DNA from: BTQM01 sp036985875
GTDB lineage: Bacteria > Patescibacteriota > Minisyncoccia > Phycocordibacterales > UBA1539
NCBI GenBank assembly: GCA_036985875.1
Contig: BTQM01000014.1
Location: forward strand, 1 to 16,963
Length of the DNA stretch: 16,963 nucleotides
Direction of reading: 5' to 3'
Shown here: positions 12,121 to 16,963 of the stretch, one piece after another
Layout: each line of letters starts with the position of its first letter
Numbering within the stretch: position 1 is the stretch's first letter
Position numbers and translations under genes: made by a program
The notes under the pieces: generated by a model
The model's input: the letters and a program-made list of their open reading frames with translations, nothing else
Databases searched by the model: none
What the model was told of the DNA's origin: nothing

Positions 12121-12726
12121 ATGAAAAAGCAGATAATATTTATTCATGGTGGTGAGACCTTTGATACATATGATGGGTATATAGGGTACTTAAATACTAC
12201 TGAATTTGATCCAGATGAATTTAAGCCAAAGCGCTGGAAGGACTCTCTGGGGGAAGACTTAGGAAGTGATTTTCAAGTTATAGCTCCAGTAATGCCCAGT
12301 AAGTACAATTCTAAATACAATGAATGGAAGATTTGGTTTGAAAAAACTTTTCCTTTTTTAGAAGATAATGTTGTTTTGATCGGGCACTCCTTGGGAGGAA
12401 TTTTTGTGGCAAAGTACTTGTCAGAGAATAACTTTCCTAAAAAAATATCTGCAACATATTTAATCGCAGCACCGTTTGACAATAAGGATTCCGAATGCTC
12501 TCTAGCAGACTTTGTATTACCTCAAACTTTAGAAAAGTTTGAGGGGCAAGGAGGAAAAATTTTTATCTACCAAAGTAAGGATGATCCTGTAGTACCATTT
12601 GTTGATCTTGAAAAATACGCGAAATCTTTGCCCACTGCAGAAATGGTAGTATTTAAAGATAAGGGACACTTTATACAAGAAGAGTTTCCAGAACTAATTC
12701 AAAGTATCCTTCAGTTAAGAAAATAA
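12121..12726 (+). CDS. Small alpha/beta hydrolase (YdeN/RBBP9-like serine hydrolase)
   Basis: The 201 residues form a compact alpha/beta hydrolase. IIFIHGG (5-11) is the strand and oxyanion region. The nucleophile elbow is LIGHSLGG (86-93, Ser90), the acid lies in SKDDPVVPF (152-160, Asp154 or Asp155), and the catalytic His183 is in DKGHF. There is no signal peptide, so it acts in the cytoplasm; the substrate (ester, thioester or peptide) cannot be told. A good Shine-Dalgarno (AGGA, 7 nt spacing) precedes the ATG at 12121. The gene is visibly more AT-rich than the pilus cluster and comF, as is the next gene, suggesting a different origin. No clear promoter or terminator was found next to it. 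Confidence 0.88.
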   Translation: MKKQIIFIHGGETFDTYDGYIGYLNTTEFDPDEFKPKRWKDSLGEDLGSDFQVIAPVMPSKYNSKYNEWKIWFEKTFPFLEDNVVLIGHSLGGIFVAKYLSENNFPKKISATYLIAAPFDNKDSECSLADFVLPQTLEKFEGQGGKIFIYQSKDDPVVPFVDLEKYAKSLPTAEMVVFKDKGHFIQEEFPELIQSILQLRK

Positions 12727-12853
12727 GAGCGCACGAGGAGCCTTCGATTTATATCCTAAAAAATAGTAAAATGACCTTACGGGGCAACGTCGATCACGGC
12801 TCCAGCCCGAGGTAGCCCGCAATGGGATTTATCAAAATAAAACAAAATATTAT

Positions 12854-13237
12854 ATGAATTTTGAAAATTTTGAGGATGCAGAAAAAAATAAATTTGAAAA
12901 CTTGCAAGAATATATAGAGAACGGTTCTCAGGTCTTAGTTCCCGTCGAACAAATAAAAGACATGTATCGTGATGCGTTAAAACCAAAAACAGCTACTCTG
13001 GGTTACGCTAATGCAGATAGCGTAAAATTTAATGTTAAAGGATATAATTTAATTTATGTGAATGGGAACACAGGATTGTCGCATGTTGAAATAATTCCCG
13101 AAGCTATTTCTTCTTTGAAAAAATCGGGAAGACTACACGAGCGAGAAGAGCTGGAAAAAGAGTTGGAGGAATTGGGATTCATTGTGAATAATTCCGAAGA
13201 ATTTTTCAATGCGATCGATAAGCACGTAAAACAATAG
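12854..13237 (+). CDS. Orphan protein of unknown function
   Basis: I do not recognise this 127-residue protein. It has no membrane segment or signal peptide. The start (NFENFEDAEKNKFENLQEYI) looks helical, the middle (residues of about 45-80, TATLGYANADSVKFNVKGYNLIYVNG) looks beta-rich, and the C-terminal third is helical and charged (REELEKELEELGF). It is AT-rich like the hydrolase before it. The ATG at 12854 has no Shine-Dalgarno in its A/T-rich leader. Its stop at 13235-13237 lies inside a different reading frame that holds the remnant of an XRE-type regulator, so its last residues may be the product of a deletion junction. It could have been part of a toxin-antitoxin-like or regulator module, but nothing in its sequence proves this. 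Confidence 0.6.
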   Translation: MNFENFEDAEKNKFENLQEYIENGSQVLVPVEQIKDMYRDALKPKTATLGYANADSVKFNVKGYNLIYVNGNTGLSHVEIIPEAISSLKKSGRLHEREELEKELEELGFIVNNSEEFFNAIDKHVKQ

Positions 13238-13338
13238 CCAAAGCCCTCGGTGTTGGCGTGGATGATCTAACGCAAAGCCAATTTGGTGAGCTGATGCTGG
13301 ATCCCTCCGTCACAATTTCACCCGTATTGACAAACTAA
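13222..13338 (+). pseudogene. 3' remnant of an XRE/Cro-type HTH regulator
   Basis: The frame from 13222 to the TAA at 13336-13338 reads ARKTIAKALGVGVDDL and then about 22 more residues. IAKALGVxVDDL is the classic end of the Cro/C1-type helix-turn-helix domain. No start codon or upstream HTH helices are present: a TAA lies at 13219-13221 and the preceding bases belong to the orphan gene in another frame. This is therefore read as the tail of a truncated regulator. Part of the tail (SQFGELMLDPSVTISPVLTN) is of unknown type. Confidence 0.55.
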
Positions 13339-13384
13339 GGTGCGGGAGCTAAATTAGTTACTAGACCTAAGTACTTTAATAAAC

Positions 13385-13390
13385 GGAGGT
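13385..13390 (+). promoter_or_regulatory. Strong Shine-Dalgarno for the patatin-like gene
   Basis: GGAGGT, fully complementary to the anti-SD, ends 5 nt before the GTG at 13396. It fixes the start codon and is much stronger than the sites of the neighbouring genes. Confidence 0.85.
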
Positions 13391-13395
13391 GTTGT

Positions 13396-14337
13396 GTGAG
13401 CCATTCTCTTTCTACACAGCTCATTCAAAACTTATATGCAAAGCGCGATCTTCTCAAAAAGCATGACGAGGAGCATAAAAAAATCAGGACTGCGCTCCTA
13501 ATACTTGGTGGCGGGATGCGTGGTGCGAGTGGTGGAGGTATCCTCACTTCCCTCCACGATCTTGGTCTAGGCAACGTGTTTGACGTCGTAATCGGCATTT
13601 CCACTGGCGCGCCACTTGGAGCATATTTTCTTGGCGGCCACGCACAAACCATGTTGGGAACTTCAATCTTCTATGTGGATTTACCGCCGAGATTTATCAA
13701 GTACTCCCGCAAGCCGGTCGTGGACATTGATTTTATTGAGTCAATCTTCCGAAGTGGTCCAAAAAAATTAGACGTTGAAGCAATTTTAGCGCATCGTTCA
13801 GATTTTTTCATAGGCGTGACTGATAGCCAAACCAGCGAGGGTATCTTGCTGGATGCAAAAAATGCCTCTCCAGACATGATCACCGCCATCAAAGCATCAA
13901 CGGCTATGCCAGGTCTTTATGGGCATACAATCAATGTTAATGGTCACTCCTGTATTGACGGCGGGATCGGGATTCCGTTTCCGACAAATAAGCTCATTGA
14001 GAATTTTCGCCCCACCGACCTCCTTATTATCGCCAACCAGTCAGAGCGAAGAATGAGGCGGGAGAAACAACCTTTCCTGGAAAAACTCCTTGCGCCATTG
14101 GTACTTCGAGATTCGCCGGCACGCGTAACCCAACTTATGTTGCGCAGTCGCACTCGTTATCGCGAATCTCTTGAATACCTCCAGTCGCAACAGGACATTA
14201 ATTGGGGAATCTTGTGGGCACCGGATGACGGAACACACTTTCTCACAAGAGATCCGCATAAGCTGCGTGCTTTGGCTCAAATTTCAGCACAACAAACGTT
14301 GGAGATATTTTGGAAGTCAAAAACAGAGGCAAAATAA
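13396..14337 (+). CDS. Patatin-like phospholipase
   Basis: The 313 residues carry the patatin acyl hydrolase domain (about 32-205). The oxyanion loop is GGGMRG (38-43), the nucleophile GISTG (67-71, Ser69) and the partner Asp188 sits in DGG (188-190). It is close to the bacterial single-domain patatin group that includes E. coli YjjU (predicted patatin-like phospholipase, about 350 aa). It would hydrolyse lipid acyl esters; there is no signal peptide or membrane helix, so it is cytoplasmic or peripheral. The C-terminal 100 residues are basic (RRMRREK, RSRTRYRE), perhaps for membrane contact. The GTG start is set by the ideal Shine-Dalgarno. A canonical terminator begins immediately after the stop, so it is a single-gene unit. 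No cyclic nucleotide synthase lies nearby, so a CBASS CapV effector role is not supported. Confidence 0.92.
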   Translation: MSHSLSTQLIQNLYAKRDLLKKHDEEHKKIRTALLILGGGMRGASGGGILTSLHDLGLGNVFDVVIGISTGAPLGAYFLGGHAQTMLGTSIFYVDLPPRFIKYSRKPVVDIDFIESIFRSGPKKLDVEAILAHRSDFFIGVTDSQTSEGILLDAKNASPDMITAIKASTAMPGLYGHTINVNGHSCIDGGIGIPFPTNKLIENFRPTDLLIIANQSERRMRREKQPFLEKLLAPLVLRDSPARVTQLMLRSRTRYRESLEYLQSQQDINWGILWAPDDGTHFLTRDPHKLRALAQISAQQTLEIFWKSKTEAK

Positions 14338-14370
14338 CCCTAGTATCCTTTTGGATGCTAGGGCTTTTTT
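14338..14370 (+). terminator. Intrinsic terminator of the patatin-like gene
   Basis: An 11-bp stem, CCCTAGTATCC (14338-14348) with GGATGCTAGGG (14353-14363, one T-G wobble), has a TTTT loop and a T6 tract at 14365-14370. It starts at the first base after the stop codon. Confidence 0.93.
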
Positions 14371-14446
14371 AGTTCCCATCAGAAAGCGAGTAGGCAACCC
14401 TTCCTTGTCCCTATTTGATTTTCTTGCGCCGATAACACACAGCACG

Positions 14447-14475
14447 TTGCATCTATTGTGTATATCGCTTAAAAT
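14447..14475 (+). promoter_or_regulatory. Promoter of the membrane-protein operon
   Basis: TTGCAT (-35, 14447-14452) is followed after 17 nt by TAAAAT (-10, 14470-14475), 18 nt before the ATG at 14493. Spacing is ideal; the -10 matches 5 of 6, the -35 only the TTG. Confidence 0.5.
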
Positions 14476-14492
14476 TTCAATAAGAGAACAAT

Positions 14493-14987
14493 ATGGACTG
14501 GGAAACGTTATTAATTGTCACACATATTATTGGAACTACACTCGGCGTCGGCGGTGCGACGTTTGCGGAAGTGTTCTATCTCAAAGCAATACGCGACGGG
14601 GTGGTAAGTCCTGTGGAGGGCGATTTTCTCAAGACAACATACGCTATTATGCGGACGGGGCTTGTTCTTCTCGTGCTCTCCGGTTTTGGTTTTCTGCTTC
14701 TCTACCGACTGAACGGCGCGGAAGCGCTGCTTTTGAACGGGGCGCTGTGGGCAAAGTTGACCATTGTGCTAGTGCTTGTAGCAAATGCTGTGATGATCCA
14801 AATAAGAAAAATGCCGATGTGGCTTGCCACTTCCCTCTCGCTCACCTCATGGTATGCGGCACTTGTCTTGGGAGCATGGCGCGGTATCCCCTATTCATTC
14901 TTGGAGATCCTTATCGGTTACGTTGTCGCCGTTTTTGCGGTGGCATATATATTAGAAACGATTAAAAAAGCATACGTAAAAAAATAG
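14493..14987 (+). CDS. Five-pass integral membrane protein, unknown function
   Basis: The 164 residues have membrane segments at about 5-27, 50-71, 84-103, 109-128 and 135-155, ending in a basic cytoplasmic tail (KKAYVKK). The first helix carries His11 in THIIGTTLGVGGATFAEVF. That pattern reminds me of the CopD/DUF2269-like membrane families, in which such histidines bind metal or haem, but the resemblance is loose and I make no functional call. It is the first gene of a three-gene run; the next starts 1 nt after its stop. The ATG at 14493 is preceded by a modest AAGAGA Shine-Dalgarno. Base composition is closer to the pilus cluster than to the AT-rich genes upstream. Confidence 0.8.
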   Translation: MDWETLLIVTHIIGTTLGVGGATFAEVFYLKAIRDGVVSPVEGDFLKTTYAIMRTGLVLLVLSGFGFLLLYRLNGAEALLLNGALWAKLTIVLVLVANAVMIQIRKMPMWLATSLSLTSWYAALVLGAWRGIPYSFLEILIGYVVAVFAVAYILETIKKAYVKK

Positions 14988-14988
14988 C

Positions 14989-15444
14989 ATGGATATTTTA
15001 AGCAGCGCACTTGTTTTGCATGTGATAATAGGTCTCGTCGGAATAATAGCCTCTTATGCGGTGCTGATGGGCCTTTTGAAGAGGGCGCCGTCTTTGGCAT
15101 TTTTGAAATACACGTCTTTCACCGCATTTGCGTCGTATATGCTCTCATGGCTTATCGGGGGATACTACTATGTCATCTATTACGGCGCGGCGGTTAAGCC
15201 AACAATAAAAGAGGGAGCGTATCCGTGGGCGCATACGCTTCTTATGGAGTCAAAAGAGCACATATTTCTCTTCCTGCCGTTTTTATCGTTTATTATTTTT
15301 CTAGTGATAGCGCTTTTGGGCAGGGAAATTCTTGAGAAAAGAGACCTTAAAAATTCGCTCGCCGCTCTTGCCGGAGTGGTGGTTGCAATCGGAACGTTCA
15401 TTGCGCTCGCGGGAATCGTGATTTCGGGAGCGGCAGGGCAATAG
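14989..15444 (+). CDS. Four-pass integral membrane protein with intramembrane histidines
   Basis: The 151 residues have membrane segments at about 8-30, 40-62, 90-111 and 124-149. His11 in LVLHVIIGLVG sits at the same position as His11 of the preceding protein, and His82 and His91 lie in YPWAHTLLMESKEHIFLFLP, just before and at the start of the third helix. Paired histidines with an acidic residue between them are what one sees in haem- or metal-binding membrane proteins, but no family is recognised. It begins 1 nt after the upstream gene, so the two are almost certainly co-translated and may form a complex. ATG at 14989. Confidence 0.8.
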   Translation: MDILSSALVLHVIIGLVGIIASYAVLMGLLKRAPSLAFLKYTSFTAFASYMLSWLIGGYYYVIYYGAAVKPTIKEGAYPWAHTLLMESKEHIFLFLPFLSFIIFLVIALLGREILEKRDLKNSLAALAGVVVAIGTFIALAGIVISGAAGQ

Positions 15445-15508
15445 GGCTTCTCAAAATACCGCATGGAAGAGGCGGCAAAATAACGAGGGTAGGAGATGTA
15501 AAAAAACT

Positions 15509-15868
15509 ATGGAAAAGCAAATTTTTCAAAATACGAAACAAGGTATTTCAAAAGCTCAAATTGTAAACTCATTTGCCGCGAGTGCAATAGCGGCCATTGG
15601 CGTCATTGTGCTGCTTGTGATCGCAGGAGAGCTTTACAAGCCACTGAAATCTTTCCTTGCCAACGCGTTTGTGCATCACTGGATCGGCAAAGGGGTGCTG
15701 GCGTTCTTCACATTCGCCGGTTTGGGAATCGCGCTAGTATTTTTCGATAGTAGCGGCGAAAACACGCAAACTAAAATATTGCTTTCTTTCCTTGTTTGGG
15801 TTGCAGTCTTGGGCACAGTCTCTATCATTGTATTTTTCGCGTACGAAGCGTTTTTCGCGCAACATTGA
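15509..15868 (+). CDS. Three-pass integral membrane protein, unknown function
   Basis: The 119 residues have membrane segments at about 21-41, 60-79 and 89-113. A His56-His57 pair lies in the loop before the second helix (FVHHWIGKG). It is not recognised as a known family. It follows the previous gene by 64 nt with TAGGAG upstream of the ATG at 15509 (slightly long spacing), so it probably belongs to the same transcript, which ends at the hairpin at 15928-15955. It may be a third subunit of the same membrane assembly; that is inference from order only. Confidence 0.75.
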   Translation: MEKQIFQNTKQGISKAQIVNSFAASAIAAIGVIVLLVIAGELYKPLKSFLANAFVHHWIGKGVLAFFTFAGLGIALVFFDSSGENTQTKILLSFLVWVAVLGTVSIIVFFAYEAFFAQH

Positions 15869-15927
15869 TCACTTGCCGAGAAGTGGAGGGGGGGGGCAAT
15901 CCAAACAAACATTTTCTCTTGAAAAAG

Positions 15928-15955
15928 AAAAGGACTTCCTGGTGGAAGCCCTTTT
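15928..15955. terminator. Bidirectional terminator between converging genes
   Basis: AAAAGGACTTCC (15928-15939) pairs with GGAAGCCCTTTT (15944-15955) with a single A-C mismatch and a TGGT loop. There is a T-rich tract on both sides in both directions. It serves the membrane-protein operon (plus) and the MlaC-like gene (minus). Confidence 0.85.
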
Positions 15956-15982
15956 TGCAGCTTGATAAGCAATGATACTTTG

Positions 15983-16627
15983 TCATTTTCTTTTTGCGGT
16001 CAATTTTCGGATCTTTTTCTCCAAACGCTTGATGGTCTCCTCAAGCCCATATTGCCGTATCTGCCAATCGTATTTGCCGCGATAAAGCAAAACAAGACTA
16101 AAGCCGGAGACTTTGACATCATAAATCTTCCACTTGGATTGCTTATTCTTATAGAGGATGTACGTCACGTAGAAAGTATCTCCCTCATACAAAGATTCTT
16201 CATCCTCGTACTCTACAACCACTTGTGCCGAGGTGTTGCTCGGCTTGCCGCGAGTGAATATGCTACGAATTTTTATTTCGCTATTCTGCTGAAAGAAACC
16301 TTTGGCAAGAAGGGAAACAAGCTGTTTGGTAAATGCGGAGGTAAAACGCCTACGCTGTTCTGCACTCGCCCTTCTCCAATGTTGCCCAAGTACCCACCCT
16401 GAGACTCTCCGCATATCAACATGCGGCAGTATATGTTCTCGCACAAGCATGTGGAACCTGCGCCTGCTTTCTTGAACGGTTTCTTTTCGCTCTCTAACTG
16501 ATGTATGCAACGCATACATCTCTTTATTCATTTTTCGTATAAGATCTTCCGCTGACTGTGCATTTGCTACACCAGAAGCAGGCGAGAAGAAAACGAAGAT
16601 ACATACAAAAACAAGGAGTCTTTTCAT
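15983..16627 (-). CDS. MlaC/Ttg2D-family periplasmic lipid-transport protein
   Basis: The 214 residues are the full length of MlaC. A Sec signal peptide (MKRLLVFVCIFVFFSPASGV) ends at ANA/Q (cleavage after residue 23), with no lipobox. The family pattern VSGWVLGQHWRRASAEQRRRF..AF corresponds to the conserved LGxxWRxAxxxQRxxF block. WKIYDVKVSGFSLVLLYRG and the closing GLEETIKRLEKKI match the MlaC C-terminal signature. In Gram-negative bacteria MlaC shuttles phospholipids between an outer-membrane complex and the MlaFEDB transporter. None of those partners is in this window. If the host is a CPR organism without an outer membrane, its role must differ, perhaps binding lipid or polyprenyl groups at the cell surface. 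The ATG at 16627 has AGAGGA upstream. It is expressed alone on the minus strand. Confidence 0.87.
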   Translation of the reverse strand: MKRLLVFVCIFVFFSPASGVANAQSAEDLIRKMNKEMYALHTSVRERKETVQESRRRFHMLVREHILPHVDMRRVSGWVLGQHWRRASAEQRRRFTSAFTKQLVSLLAKGFFQQNSEIKIRSIFTRGKPSNTSAQVVVEYEDEESLYEGDTFYVTYILYKNKQSKWKIYDVKVSGFSLVLLYRGKYDWQIRQYGLEETIKRLEKKIRKLTAKRK

Positions 16628-16663
16628 TGCGAGATCCTCTCTATTTCAACGTCCAATGTACCT

Positions 16664-16698
16664 CTTGCACCCTAACAAACAAAATGGTGTCGTGCAAG
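16664..16698. promoter_or_regulatory. Possible operator upstream of the MlaC-like gene
   Basis: CTTGCAC (16664-16670) and GTGCAAG (16692-16698) are perfect inverse half-sites with 21 nt between them, about 40 nt before the ATG on the minus strand. A poor TTGTTT/TACATT promoter pair overlaps. This is suggestive only. Confidence 0.25.
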
Positions 16699-16779
16699 CA
16701 AGGGGGGAATCATTGCTATCATATAGTCGGTCCGGCACAGTAGCTTCACATATTTACCTGTGTGCCATGTATAAAGGAT

Positions 16780-16849
16780 CATCGGGGCAAGCCCCGATGT
16801 ATTAATTCGGTGCTCACTCCGTTCGCTCATTCCTGCGGCAAACCGCAGG
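16780..16849. repeat. Two GC-rich hairpins in the right-end intergenic region
   Basis: CATCGGGGC/GCCCCGATG (16780-16788 with 16791-16799) has a 2-nt loop. CCTGCGG/CCGCAGG (16832-16838 with 16843-16849) has a CAAA loop. Between them is GGTGCTCACTCCGTTCGCTC, whose complement contains GAGCGAACGGAGTGAGC, itself an imperfect repeat. No gene lies in 16628-16963. Confidence 0.7.
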
Positions 16850-16863
16850 GTATTTACCTATAA

Positions 16864-16952
16864 TTTCAAGCGAGGAGCATGTGAAAATTTATTTTCACAA
16901 TGTCCGAGCGATGGGATTATATGTACTCATATATTAACTCCTCGGCTTGAAA
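16864..16952. repeat. Three-way-junction-like palindromic element
   Basis: The outer arms TTTCAAGCGAGGAG (16864-16877) and CTCCTCGGCTTGAAA (16938-16952) pair over their whole length with one bulge. Inside are a perfect hairpin TGTGAAAAT/ATTTTCACA (16880-16888 with 16891-16899) and an A/T-rich ATATG/CATAT hairpin around 16920-16933. No open frame coincides. It may be a structured RNA or a dispersed repeat. Confidence 0.6.
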
Positions 16953-16963
16953 GTATGAATGTT

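Noticed and set aside
13396..14337. Patatin as a CBASS CapV defence effector
   Set aside because: No cGAS/DncV-like nucleotidyltransferase or accessory Cap gene is nearby, and the sequence resembles housekeeping single-domain patatins.

Overview
The window looks like a piece of a Candidatus Patescibacteria (CPR, Parcubacteria-like) chromosome. The reasons are a short prepilin of the type common in that group, a compact type IV pilus (T4P) cluster with small PilN/PilO/PilP-like proteins, many intergenic palindromes, and a palindrome that can be read as LPTGRQV, which I recall as frequent in CPR genomes. TGA is used as an ordinary stop (response regulator, PilO), so the code is standard and not the recoded Gracilibacteria/SR1 code. 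The taxonomic assignment is inference.

Layout. 1-1614 (minus): a secreted parallel beta-helix protein, cut by the left edge, with a perfect 532-bp direct repeat inside the gene. 1739-2475: pilin gene with its terminator, a hairpin-rich leader and a possible promoter. 2597-2791: a nested palindromic element just after pilC. 2801-10252 (minus): a T4P assembly cluster, in transcription order pilM, pilN, pilO, pilP-like, pilB, a CheY-like response regulator, pilT and pilC. 10253-10489: divergent promoter region. 10490-11146 (plus): comF, flanked on both sides by related palindromic elements. 11330-11632 (minus): a small unknown gene. 11750-11836: tRNA-Ser(GCT), followed by a hairpin-rich tail with an inverted copy of its own 3' end. 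12121-14363 (plus): a more AT-rich, accessory-looking stretch with an alpha/beta hydrolase, an orphan protein, the 3' remnant of an XRE-type regulator, and a patatin-like phospholipase with an ideal Shine-Dalgarno and terminator. 14493-15868 (plus): three small multi-pass membrane proteins. 15983-16627 (minus): a complete MlaC/Ttg2-family protein converging on them. 16664-16963: no gene, but several palindromes including a three-way-junction-like element.

How the genes work together. PilM (actin-like, cytoplasmic), PilN, PilO and the PilP-like protein would form the inner-membrane alignment complex. PilC is the platform protein, PilB and PilT the extension and retraction ATPases, and the separately transcribed pilin is the fibre subunit. 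The receiver-only protein between pilB and pilT suggests phosphorelay control of the motor. The divergent comF fits a link to DNA uptake. No secretin, prepilin peptidase or histidine kinase is present here.

I do not see a clear new defence or biosynthetic system. The strongest leads are the MlaC-family protein in a presumed monoderm, the dispersed palindromic elements around comF and at 16864-16952, the intragenic duplication in the beta-helix protein, and the membrane-protein trio with intramembrane histidines.
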